This document shows, one piece after another, positions 11,337 to 19,907 of a DNA stretch of 64,000 bases. The notes under the pieces are model-generated. The model searched no databases and was not told where the DNA came from. It worked only from the letters and a program-made list of their open reading frames with translations. The number at the start of each line of letters is the position of its first letter. Position 1 is the stretch's first letter. Origin of the DNA: Ramlibacter pallidus. GTDB taxonomy: Bacteria > Pseudomonadota > Gammaproteobacteria > Burkholderiales > Burkholderiaceae_C. Both the position numbers and the translations under genes were made by a program. The stretch lies in contig NZ_JADDIV010000004.1 in NCBI RefSeq assembly GCF_015070875.1, forward strand, positions 372,001-436,000, in the 5' to 3' direction.

Positions 11337-12464
11337 ATGAATCCGCAACAGGTGGGATCGTCGATCGATAGGCACAGAGCGTCGCCAGAGGTGAGCCTCG
11401 ATCGACATACGCGCAGCAGGCTGCTGGAACTGGGCGCGCTGCTGGCGCCCAGGAAAGCCATCTATCTGGACCTGTGCTTCTGGATTCTGCTTCGTGATGC
11501 GATGCGCGCCGGGAAGCCCGATCGAGGCCTGCAAATGCTGTCGATGCTGCGCGGGCTGGTGAAATCCGGCGTTGCGTTCTGCCCGATCAGCGACAGCACT
11601 TTCCTTGAACTGTTCAAGCAGACAGACAGCGCCTCGCGGGTGGCTACGGCGGAACTGATCGACGAGCTCAGTCTGGGCGTCACGCTCGTCCCGTTTCACC
11701 TGCGCGTCGGAACGGAGATTGCGCATTACGTGCACTCGGCGAAACCAGGGACCAGTGTGTACCCCTTGAGGGAACTGACATGGTCGAAGCTCAGCTACGT
11801 GATGGGGTTTGTGCATTCCACGAAGATGGCCTTCGATGCCGCGACTAACCTGGCAATCCAGAAGGCGTTCTTCGACCACATGTGGGACAACGTCTCTCTG
11901 GTTCAGATGTGCTCGCACCTTGGCGAGGCATTTGTCCACGCCGATCCACTTCACTTCCGACAGACGTCGGCGAATCTGAACGAACAGAACCAGATACACG
12001 CCGCTGATCTCAAGAGCTTTCGGAAGACCTACAAGGGTGAATTGATCGGCGTGCTGGACCTGTTTGCGGGCACGCTGGCGCAGATCCTGGCGCCGATGCT
12101 GCCTGCTGAAGCGGGCCCGCTGCCAGCCGAGGGGACCGCTAAACGTGCCGACGTTGACCGACATTGCCTGTCTTTCTTGGTCGGCGCGCTGGACACGGAA
12201 GGTGGACGCAAGGCCATGCGCAGCCTTCACATCAAATGCTTGTTGCATGCCGCTGTGCGCTGGAACAAGGGGCAGGCACTGAAGCCCAACGACCTGTTCG
12301 ACTTCGATCACGCGGCGGCGGCCATCGGGTACTGCGATGCATTCTTCACCGAGGGGCCGCTGAGCGCCATGCTGGCTCGGCGTGACCTTCGCCTGAAGGA
12401 GGACTTCGGCTGCTTCGTTAGCTCCGATGCTGACGAGTGCTTGCGCTATCTCGAGGCGCTTTAA
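11337..12464 (+). CDS. PIN-like domain protein (putative RNase, defence island)
   Basis: This 375-residue protein is not a named gene. Acidic residues sit where a PIN nuclease would place them: Asp45 in AIYLDLCFW, Asp86/Glu91 in PISDSTFLEL, and Asp322, Asp324, Asp334 in DLFDFDHAAAAIGYCDAFFTE near the C-terminus, which resembles PIN motif D-x-x-H-x(n)-Y-C-D. The middle (150-290) is an inserted helical region. That spacing is longer than a toxin-type PIN domain. It lies upstream of a GHKL-nuclease gene by 121 bp, in the same orientation, and the two probably form one locus. Codon use is less GC-rich than the flanks. Activity is inferred. Confidence 0.6.
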   Translation: MNPQQVGSSIDRHRASPEVSLDRHTRSRLLELGALLAPRKAIYLDLCFWILLRDAMRAGKPDRGLQMLSMLRGLVKSGVAFCPISDSTFLELFKQTDSASRVATAELIDELSLGVTLVPFHLRVGTEIAHYVHSAKPGTSVYPLRELTWSKLSYVMGFVHSTKMAFDAATNLAIQKAFFDHMWDNVSLVQMCSHLGEAFVHADPLHFRQTSANLNEQNQIHAADLKSFRKTYKGELIGVLDLFAGTLAQILAPMLPAEAGPLPAEGTAKRADVDRHCLSFLVGALDTEGGRKAMRSLHIKCLLHAAVRWNKGQALKPNDLFDFDHAAAAIGYCDAFFTEGPLSAMLARRDLRLKEDFGCFVSSDADECLRYLEAL

Positions 12465-12539
12465 CGAGGTAGCAGACTTGATGCTGCGGATCCAGTTGGT
12501 ACAGCTGTGAGTATGTATGCCCACGTGAACGCAATCTAC

Positions 12540-12557
12540 GCCCTCTAGAGCGAGGGC
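12540..12557 (+). promoter_or_regulatory. Hairpin in the spacer before the GHKL-nuclease gene
   Basis: GCCCTC and GAGGGC pair around a 6-nt loop, ending 28 bp before the ATG. There is no T tract after it, so it is not a standard terminator. It could attenuate or stabilise the message between the PIN-like and GHKL genes. Confidence 0.3.
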
Positions 12558-12585
12558 TGTAACATGGTCGCTGAGGAGCCTTCCC

Positions 12586-14577
12586 ATGAGCAGCATCAAC
12601 ATTGAACGCGCTGTCAAAAATATCCGGTCCACCACAACGGTTTTCACGCCGATCGTGGAGGCTGTGGTCAACTCGATACAGGCGATTGAACTGACGAACC
12701 GGACTGACGGACACATCGTCGTGTCTATCAAGCGTTCGCCGCAGCAAGAGATCGATGATGAGTCGCGCGTGGTCGATGTCGCCGTGACTGATACCGGCGT
12801 CGGCTTCACCAAGGCCAACCGCGATTCCTTCGATACCCTCTACAGCGATCAGAAACTTGCGATTGGCGGAAAGGGCTTTGGACGTTTCACCTGGCTCAAG
12901 TACTTTGACAGCGTTCAAGTTGAAAGCGCCTACGCCGAGGAAGGGGCGTATTGGCTGCGTTCGTTCTCGATGGGCAAGAACAACGACATCATCGTCAAGG
13001 AGACAGTAGAGCCCTCTACCGAGGAGCGCGCCTATGCCAAAGTCCTGTTGCGAGGTGAGCTCACCGGACAGCTCCCCCAGAAACTCTCCACCATCGCCAA
13101 AGGGCTGGTGGAAGTCTTGCTCCCGTATTTCACGACCGAAGGCTACGTGTGCCCTGAGATCACGTTGACCGAGGAGGACGGATCGAGCTCGATCTCACTT
13201 AACGGCTACCTGCGCAGCGAGGACCCTGACATCGTCGAGATGCCCTTGGCGCAACAGGAATTCAAACTTGAGGGATCTCTTGGCCGCGAGAGCTTTCGCG
13301 TTCGCGTATTCAAGCTGTACGCGCCGCGAAACAAGATCAGCAAGATCAGTTTGGTTGCGCACAAGCGGGAGGTAACGGAGACATCCATCGCCGTGTACGT
13401 GCCGGAGTTCGCGGACGAGTTTGCCGAGCCGCCTGCTTCAGCGGGCGGCCGCGGTCGGAACTTCATCCTTCGGGCTTACGTGTTCGGAGAGTACCTGGAT
13501 CGGAACGTCTTGCTTGAGCGCGGCGCTTTTGAGTTCCAGAAGGAGAATGACGTCGCATTCGGAATCTCGCAGGTCGAAATTGAGCGTGAGGCGGCTGAAC
13601 TGGCCAGGGCCGCAGTCGCGGACCAAGTGACCTCGCGCCAGGATCGGAAGAAGGCTGCGTTGCAGCGGTACGCGGACGAGAAGGCGCCATGGCACAAGAC
13701 GACGCTCAAGGAGATGGACATCACCCGGCTGCCCATGAACGCGAGCGAAGAGCAGATGGAGAGTTACCTACACCTGCAGAAATACGAGACTGAGGTGCGT
13801 GTTCGCCGCGATGTCACTCAACTGTTGGCGAGCAACGACCTCGACGACGTACGGAACAAGGCGGCCCAACTTGCCGAGCGGATTTCACAGAGCAGCCAGA
13901 GTGAGCTGGTCCACTATGTTGCGCTTCGGCGGTACGTCTTGGAGCTGTTCGAGAAAAGCCTTCAGTTGCGTGGCGACGGAAAGTACGAGACCGAGGGTAC
14001 CGTCCACCAAGTCATCTTCCCCAAGCGGACGGATGACCAGACCACCCGGTACGAGGCTCACAACCTTTGGATTCTTGACGAACGGTTGACATTCACGACC
14101 TATTTGTCGTCCGACCTTCCGCTCACCGGCGCAAACGACAGACCGGATATTGCAGCCTTCGAGCGCCCTGTGGCATTCCGCGGCGACAACGAGCCGAGCA
14201 ACCCCGTCACGATCTTCGAGTTCAAGCGGCCTCAACGGGACGACTTCACCAATGCCAGTTCCTCCGATGATCCCGTGCAACAGGTGATCCGGTATGTCAA
14301 CAGCATCCGTGCGGGAAAGTTCAGAACGCCGGAGGGCAGGAACATTCATGTGTCCGACACGACGCCCTTCTATGGATACGTGGTCTGCGACCTCAGCGCA
14401 AAAGTGGAAGAGTGGCTTAAGACTGAGAAGAACTTCAAGCGAATGCCGGACGGATTGGGCTGGTTCAACTGGTTCGACAACATCAACCTCTACGTCGAAG
14501 TGCTCAGCTGGGACAAGATCCTTCGCGATGCGCAGATGCGAAATCGGATCTTCTTCCACAAACTGGGTCTCACGTGA
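12586..14577 (+). CDS. GHKL ATPase fused to PD-(D/E)xK nuclease domain (putative defence protein)
   Basis: The 663-residue protein has an N-terminal Bergerat ATP site: N box with Glu25 and Asn29 (PIVEAVVNSIQAIE), G1 box DTGVGF (69-74) and G2 box GGKGFGRF (94-101), the layout of Hsp90/MutL/Morc-like ATPases. After a charged middle region (about 330-470) the C-terminus carries a nuclease-like core: Pro520-Asp521 in RPDIAAFE and Glu545-Phe-Lys547 in IFEFKRPQ, spaced as in PD-(D/E)xK enzymes. The fusion predicts an ATP-gated DNA or RNA cutter. No named system is recognised. It sits between PIN-like and HEPN-like genes, all plus strand. Confidence 0.7.
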   Translation: MSSINIERAVKNIRSTTTVFTPIVEAVVNSIQAIELTNRTDGHIVVSIKRSPQQEIDDESRVVDVAVTDTGVGFTKANRDSFDTLYSDQKLAIGGKGFGRFTWLKYFDSVQVESAYAEEGAYWLRSFSMGKNNDIIVKETVEPSTEERAYAKVLLRGELTGQLPQKLSTIAKGLVEVLLPYFTTEGYVCPEITLTEEDGSSSISLNGYLRSEDPDIVEMPLAQQEFKLEGSLGRESFRVRVFKLYAPRNKISKISLVAHKREVTETSIAVYVPEFADEFAEPPASAGGRGRNFILRAYVFGEYLDRNVLLERGAFEFQKENDVAFGISQVEIEREAAELARAAVADQVTSRQDRKKAALQRYADEKAPWHKTTLKEMDITRLPMNASEEQMESYLHLQKYETEVRVRRDVTQLLASNDLDDVRNKAAQLAERISQSSQSELVHYVALRRYVLELFEKSLQLRGDGKYETEGTVHQVIFPKRTDDQTTRYEAHNLWILDERLTFTTYLSSDLPLTGANDRPDIAAFERPVAFRGDNEPSNPVTIFEFKRPQRDDFTNASSSDDPVQQVIRYVNSIRAGKFRTPEGRNIHVSDTTPFYGYVVCDLSAKVEEWLKTEKNFKRMPDGLGWFNWFDNINLYVEVLSWDKILRDAQMRNRIFFHKLGLT

Positions 14578-14689
14578 CGCACGACTGTCGAATGAAGGTG
14601 GCGGCTCAGCAGGTTTGATATGAACACAATTCTTTCCCAAGGATTGTCGCCTTGCATTCCTTACTCAGTCGACGCGGTCTTGCCGAACT

Positions 14690-15247
14690 ATGACCAAACC
14701 TATCCCTGAACTATCCTATTCGCAGGAGCTAGCGGACCTCGCGCCATGGGACAGAAGTTTCTGGCTGTCGCGAGCTTTCATAGAAGCGGCGAGAGTGCTG
14801 TGCGAGAAGATGCTCGAGGAGGAATTTTCTTCCCAGTATTCGTCGAGCCGCGTGATAGTTCACCTTGCGAGGCAAGGCATCGAGCTGTTCCTCAAGGCAG
14901 CACTGGATGCTTCTGGACGATCCGTTTCGCGTACGCACGACCTCAATGCACTTCTGGCGTCTTACAAAGAGCACTACACCGATGCAGCGTTTGATTTCAC
15001 AGTTCCCCCTCGGTTCGCTACCAGCCTAACGTTCTCGCTGTTTGAAGCCGACGACAAGATTCTGCATGGCACCATGGACCAGCGCTTTCGCTTTGCAACT
15101 GATCTAGTGGGTCAATCGTTTGCCACCCCGGAGGTATTCGACTGCATTCAAGTGTTGGAGGAGGTGCAGCTACTCGACAGGGAGCTGAAAGTAGTTGAGT
15201 GGTGCCGTATTCGGCCGTACTTGGACGGGAATCCGTTCATTCGCTAG
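14690..15247 (+). CDS. HEPN-like domain protein
   Basis: The 185-residue helical protein has the segment VIVHLARQGIELFLKAALDA followed by SVSRTHDLNALLA, the arrangement of HEPN domains that partner nucleotidyltransferases or act as RNases; Arg77 and His83 form a possible R-x5-H. It begins 112 bp after the GHKL-nuclease gene on the same strand. HEPN proteins are common toxins or RNA cleavers in defence loci, but many are only accessory, so activity is open. The start is the ATG in a weak ribosome-binding context. Confidence 0.55.
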   Translation: MTKPIPELSYSQELADLAPWDRSFWLSRAFIEAARVLCEKMLEEEFSSQYSSSRVIVHLARQGIELFLKAALDASGRSVSRTHDLNALLASYKEHYTDAAFDFTVPPRFATSLTFSLFEADDKILHGTMDQRFRFATDLVGQSFATPEVFDCIQVLEEVQLLDRELKVVEWCRIRPYLDGNPFIR

Positions 15248-15747
15248 CTCGCGGCTGACGACTTGGATGCTTGCGGATTCCTTCGGTGCATCGCCTTCCT
15301 ACGGCCAGCGGAAATTCAAAGACAGTCTTCTCTCGCAGTCCCACGCGCGGTCCGATTTCGCGATGGGTCGACTTCACCCTAAGGATGGGCTGGAGCCTCC
15401 GCCCGCGTCTGCAGGATCAGCGCTTCGCCGCAGGCTCTTAGCGCTAGTTGGTGGGGCGCCAGCAGATTCCTTTTTGCTCCGCTCTAGGCCGGCCCCCGCC
15501 GCCTGCCATGCCTGTGAGACATTGTCTTGTTTCGGGGAGCCGCGCTATCTTGCGCCCCGACCTGAATGACCGCATCCAGTCTGGAGCGGTCATCGGCAAA
15601 CGTCGGAGCCTCCAAGGTCAAATGTCCGCTCCCGGCCAGGAGCGGCTTTTGGCGAAGAGCGTCCAAGCCATCCGTACCCTGAAGAGAAGCGTAGCGCGGC
15701 CTCGAAGGCAAATTCCCGGTCGCTCCTCATCTGCCAATAATCCGCAT
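15248..15747. other. 500-bp stretch without a convincing gene
   Basis: Open frames here lack coding character and good starts. The only structure I see is a palindromic repeat at 15582-15645 (listed separately). If the downstream protein starts at an earlier ATG (15508 or 15622), part of this stretch would be coding. Confidence 0.5.
15582..15645. repeat. Internal copy of the island palindromic repeat
   Basis: GGAGCGGTCAT near 15582-15592 is complementary, with one mismatch, to ATGTCCGCTCC at 15622-15632. The latter also forms a perfect 7-bp hairpin with GGAGCGG at 15639-15645 around CGGCCA. The core ATGTC(C/T)GCT is shared with the elements at 7470 and 16474. Confidence 0.45.
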
Positions 15748-16467
15748 GTGACCGGCCACCTCTTCGAGGACTACTTCGACCTTCAACTTCGCTTTACCGC
15801 GCGGTACGCCGAGCTCACCGGCGCCCCGCTTGACGAGGCCATCGCCCGTTGCACCAACTTGCGTCGCCGCTTCGGTCTTTGGGGGTCCGTTGGAGATTCC
15901 CGTTGGGCGGCATTCTTGGACCAGGTCCGAGACTGCCCAAGGCATGCGGACCTTCTGCGGATTGCAATGGCAGCCCACGACCAGGCTTCCCCGCGGGATC
16001 GTTCGCCTTATGGGTGCTTCACGTACGATCCGCCCGATGCGCAGGGCACGTTGCGCCTCCACTTCATGCCTGAAGAGCGGCACAGGGAGACAAGTCCGCT
16101 CGCCGAGAGCAGTCTTCCGGAACGCCGCGACGAATTGCGGGCCTTGTTCCACGACGTACGGCGGCTCCACCCGGAAGTCCGGCAAGTGCGAGGTCTCTCC
16201 TGGCTCTATCACCTGCGAGCCTACAGGAGTCTTTTCCCGGAAACGTACATTGCATCGTTGACGTCGCCGACCTGGCCCCTCCACTTGAACGGCAGCTCCG
16301 TTTGGGGACAGGTTCTGGACCACCGGGGCCGTCTGAGGCCTGGCATCGCCGACACCGTGCTGTCACGTCTTGGAAGGTCGAACGTGGACGCACCTTGGCT
16401 AGCATTCCCGCTGCAGCCACTCACCGCGGCCTGTTCCGCGGATCACTTCTTCAATTTGATGGCGTAG
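15748..16467 (+). CDS. Conserved-looking hypothetical protein
   Basis: I do not recognise this family. From GTG 15748 the product is 239 residues: an N-terminal helix (TGHLFEDYFDLQLRFTARYA), a central YGCFTYDPPDAQGTLRLHFM region with alternating strands, then VRGLSWLYHLRAYRSLFPE and LNGSSVWGQVLDHRGRLRPG. No signal peptide or membrane segment is seen. The upstream in-frame sequence reads like non-coding DNA, so the short form is preferred although its GTG has no Shine-Dalgarno. It lies at the right end of the island, just before the repeat at 16474. Confidence 0.5.
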   Translation: MTGHLFEDYFDLQLRFTARYAELTGAPLDEAIARCTNLRRRFGLWGSVGDSRWAAFLDQVRDCPRHADLLRIAMAAHDQASPRDRSPYGCFTYDPPDAQGTLRLHFMPEERHRETSPLAESSLPERRDELRALFHDVRRLHPEVRQVRGLSWLYHLRAYRSLFPETYIASLTSPTWPLHLNGSSVWGQVLDHRGRLRPGIADTVLSRLGRSNVDAPWLAFPLQPLTAACSADHFFNLMA

Positions 16468-16473
16468 GTTGGC

Positions 16474-16500
16474 TGGCGGATGTCCGCTGCGGACCGGAGG
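16474..16500. repeat. Dispersed repeat copy at the right island border
   Basis: TGGCGGATGTCCGCT matches the left-border copy at 7470-7484 in 14 of 15 positions. It contains GTCCGC-T-GCGGAC. It lies between the last island gene and the convergent autotransporter, whose flank returns to high GC. Confidence 0.5.
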
Positions 16501-16549
16501 CAGCCGTCACACCAGTCCGCGCGAACGACTGCACCCCCGCCGCCCGAAC

Positions 16550-19500
16550 TCAGAAACTGACGCGCACGCCCCCCGTGACCTGATACGCGTTCTGTCCCGA
16601 GCCGCGAACTTCGTAGTTCGCGTCCAGATAGGCGGCGACGTTGCGCGTGAACTGGCCGGAGACGGTGGCGCCCAAGGTCAGCGCATTGCGCCGCAGGGGC
16701 ACGCCCGTGGCGGTGAAGCTGCCTGGCTGACCGATCAGGCCGGCGGTGACGGGAGAGTCGTTGTCGCCGGCAAGGTGCGAGGCGATCGCGCGCAGTTCCA
16801 GGCCGGCCTTGCCTCCATTGAACGGACGCACGAAGTGCAAGCCGGCGGAGAGCAGCGTGTTTTGCGTCGTGCGTTCCGCAACGGCCAGGTTGGCCGGGCT
16901 CGTGCCGGTCTCGTTGAAGCCGTCTTCTTTCAGGTGCGCGTAGCGCAGGCCCGCAAGGGGACGCAGTTCCCATTCGCCGACCTGGATCGGCATCTCGACC
17001 TGGCCCGCCAGGCCCCATTCGCGGCCCTTGTGCCTCGAGTTGGCCGTGGCGCCGACCCCTGCGATGTTGACCGTCCGGTCGGTGGTGAAGTCGTGGCTGG
17101 AGAAGGTGCCGTCCAGGCGCACGCGGGCCGAGTCCGTGGTGAAGCGTGCATACACGCCGGCCTGCGGCGATTCGATCTTGCCGCTGGCGGCGTCGCCGCT
17201 GGTGGCGTGCCATCGGCTGGTGCTGTAGCCGAGGGCGCCGCCCGCCAGCCAATGGCCGGTGACGGGTTGGTCGTAGCCCAGGACGAGGCCGCCGTTGCGG
17301 TACCGGGAACCTGCGGCGTTGCCGTCCGGATCCATGCGGCCGCCGGCGCCCAGGGCCTGGACCCACAGGCCGCGCTCTTGCGGGGAGGCCAGGGACGTTT
17401 CGACGGGCGCCAGGCTGGCGTAGCGCACCTGGCTCCAGTCGTTCATGGCGTTGCCCAGGCCGCTGGTGCTGAAGCCGCTGCGCGAGGCGAGGGAGGCAGA
17501 GAAGTTGCGGCCCAGCGCCGAAGCGACCTGGCTGGCCGACGCGTGTGCACTGCCTGCCATCGACTCGAAACTCGCTGCGGCTTGGTCCGCCGTCATGTTG
17601 TCGACCTGCTGGATCAGCGCCGCCGCGGCGCCGGGCGTGTCGACCATGCCTTGCAGGTAGTTCGCCACCGCTGTCTGATTGGGCGTCCTTGCCGCGCTGG
17701 AATAGAGCTGGGCCGCGCTGGACTGCAGGTTCAGCACGACGCCGTCGGCCGAGTAGGCCAGCGAGGGCGTGAGGAACGCGAGGTTGCTGGTGACGCCGTC
17801 GAATTGGCCGGTGGTGGAGCCGCCCGAGCTCAGGATCGTGTAGGCGGTGTTGCGCCGGTAGCCTCCGCCGCGGGCTTGCACGTCGACCGTGCCGCCGTCG
17901 ATGTGGATGGTGCCCGCGCCGACGGTGTTCACACGGTCCGCCGCACCCGTGGCGTTGGCTTCGACGCGGTACACGGAACCCGGCGCGAAGCTCAGGTTGC
18001 CGTTGACGTTGAGCGTCCCGATGGAGTTCCCGGGCGCCAGCGTGCCGCCGGAGGCGATGGCCACGCTGCCCACGGTCCCCGTGCCACCCAGGGTGCCACC
18101 GCTGTTGACCGTCGTGTGGCCGACGATCGAGCCGTTGACCGACAGTGTGCCGGCGTTGACGAAGGTTCCACCCGTGTACGTGCTGGCGCCGATGAGCACC
18201 AGGTTGCCGGAACCGGCTTGCGTCAGGGATCCCGTACCGCTGATGACATTGGCCAGCGACACCGTGTCGCTGCGGTTGAACGCCAGCGCGCCGTTGTTGG
18301 TGACGTTGCCCGAACCCAGCGAACCCGTCGTGCCGCCATTGCCCACCTGCAGCGTGCCGGCGGTGATGGTCGTGGTGCCGCTGTACGTGTTGGCGCCCGT
18401 CAGGATGGTGGTGCCTGTGCCCTGCTTGGCATAGGTGCCGGCGCCCCCCAGGTCGGTGGCGACGACGTGCGTGTCGGAGCGGTCGAAGACGACGTTGCCC
18501 GCGTTGCTGAGCGCACCGGCGCCGAGGCTGCCGCTGGTGCCGCCGTTGCCGACGCGCAGTTCGCCCTGCAGGACCGTCGTCGTGCCGCTGTAGCTGTTGT
18601 CGCCGGACAGCACCAGCACGCCGGTGCCCGCCTTGGAAAGGCGGCCGCCCCCGGTGATCGCACCGGCGAAGTCCCCGGTCTCCAGCGCCAGCGTGCCACC
18701 CACTCCCGTCACGAGGGTGCCGCTGCCTTGCAGGTCCTTGATGCCGGTGGAGAAGGTGTCGAGGTCCAGCGTGGTGCCCGCGCCGACGGTGACGCCGGCC
18801 GCGCGCCCAAGGTGGCCCGAGCCGAAGGTGTTACCCACACGCAGGGTGCCACCTGCGATTTCCACACGGCCGGTCGTGTCGACGAACGTCGCGGTGCCCG
18901 GCGCCAGGACGACCGTGCCGCTGTCGGTGGCGCTGCCGAACCGGGCGACCGCGCCCGCCTCCAGTTGCAGGTCGGTGGGCGCCAGGGTCAGGGTCTGGCC
19001 CGTCACCGCGGTGACGGTGCTGGTCTTGCCGGCCCCGAAGACCGTGACCGGCGGCGCGATCGTCATGGTGTCCAGCGCAGTGAGCTGTCCGCCCTGCAGC
19101 GACAGCGTGCCGCTGCCGATGCTGTTGGCCGACGCCAGCGCCAACGTGCCGTTGCTCACTTCGGTGGTGCCGGTGAAGCCGCTGTTGTCGCCCGCCAGCG
19201 TGAGCACCCCGGACCCGGCCTGCACCAGCCGGCCGGTGCCGGAGATGTCCTGGCCGTAGGTCACGTGGTCGGAGCGCTTGAAGACCACGCTCGCGCCGGC
19301 CGTGGCGATGGAGATGTTGCCCGCGTAGCTGCCCGTGGTCCCGCCGTTTCCGATCTGCAGGGTCGCCGCGTGCGCGTCCGTGCGCAACGTCACCGTGCCG
19401 GTCGCCCCGGGGCTGTCCGTCACGATCGCCCAGGTCACGCCGGGCGACGCCATGTAGAAGCTCCAGTCCGCCGTGCCGCTGAAGCCGCCGATCTGGTTGA

Positions 19501-19816
19501 TCTGGACCGGGCCCGCAGCGAGGGTGAGTTCACCACCGTTGATGGTGATGGGGAGGGTCCAGTCGACGCAGTTGTCGGGGGCCGAAGCGGGCCCGACGAC
19601 CGTGGTGCCATAGGTGAATGCGAAGCTGGGACCCGAGACTTGGCACGCCGCCGCCGCATCGCCGGGGGCGGCCGCGCCGGCGGCCGCCAGGACGGCGACC
19701 GCTCCGGTGCGAACCAGCCCCCGCGACCGCCCGCCGCGGCCCTGCCGCCCCAGCTCGGAGACCGCCTGCCAGGCGCCGAGGCTGTGGTTGAAGACGGAAC
19801 GGTAGATGTGGTTCAC
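16550..19816 (-). CDS. Autotransporter (type Va) with passenger strand repeats
   Basis: The 1088-residue protein begins at a GTG (19816) preceded by AAGGATT; the N-terminus NHIYRSVFNHSLGAWQAVSE is a textbook extended signal peptide of type V secretion, followed by a hydrophobic core and an AAA cleavage region. The passenger (about 90-780) is built of beta-helix repeats, including three units of roughly 45 residues sharing VGNGGT(T/S)GS, R-S-D and SGTT motifs. The C-terminal barrel (about 800-1088) ends in VRVSF with terminal Phe, as BAM substrates do. It is probably a surface adhesin or biofilm factor. A wHTH gene is divergent. Confidence 0.93.
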   Translation of the reverse strand: MNHIYRSVFNHSLGAWQAVSELGRQGRGGRSRGLVRTGAVAVLAAAGAAAPGDAAAACQVSGPSFAFTYGTTVVGPASAPDNCVDWTLPITINGGELTLAAGPVQINQIGGFSGTADWSFYMASPGVTWAIVTDSPGATGTVTLRTDAHAATLQIGNGGTTGSYAGNISIATAGASVVFKRSDHVTYGQDISGTGRLVQAGSGVLTLAGDNSGFTGTTEVSNGTLALASANSIGSGTLSLQGGQLTALDTMTIAPPVTVFGAGKTSTVTAVTGQTLTLAPTDLQLEAGAVARFGSATDSGTVVLAPGTATFVDTTGRVEIAGGTLRVGNTFGSGHLGRAAGVTVGAGTTLDLDTFSTGIKDLQGSGTLVTGVGGTLALETGDFAGAITGGGRLSKAGTGVLVLSGDNSYSGTTTVLQGELRVGNGGTSGSLGAGALSNAGNVVFDRSDTHVVATDLGGAGTYAKQGTGTTILTGANTYSGTTTITAGTLQVGNGGTTGSLGSGNVTNNGALAFNRSDTVSLANVISGTGSLTQAGSGNLVLIGASTYTGGTFVNAGTLSVNGSIVGHTTVNSGGTLGGTGTVGSVAIASGGTLAPGNSIGTLNVNGNLSFAPGSVYRVEANATGAADRVNTVGAGTIHIDGGTVDVQARGGGYRRNTAYTILSSGGSTTGQFDGVTSNLAFLTPSLAYSADGVVLNLQSSAAQLYSSAARTPNQTAVANYLQGMVDTPGAAAALIQQVDNMTADQAAASFESMAGSAHASASQVASALGRNFSASLASRSGFSTSGLGNAMNDWSQVRYASLAPVETSLASPQERGLWVQALGAGGRMDPDGNAAGSRYRNGGLVLGYDQPVTGHWLAGGALGYSTSRWHATSGDAASGKIESPQAGVYARFTTDSARVRLDGTFSSHDFTTDRTVNIAGVGATANSRHKGREWGLAGQVEMPIQVGEWELRPLAGLRYAHLKEDGFNETGTSPANLAVAERTTQNTLLSAGLHFVRPFNGGKAGLELRAIASHLAGDNDSPVTAGLIGQPGSFTATGVPLRRNALTLGATVSGQFTRNVAAYLDANYEVRGSGQNAYQVTGGVRVSF

Positions 19817-19907
19817 GGGGAATCCTTCGCGATGGCGACGCCCGCGGCCCCGGTTTGGCGATTCAACTTCATGGCGCGGAGTCTCCGGTCGGTGCAAGCC
19901 GGATGGA

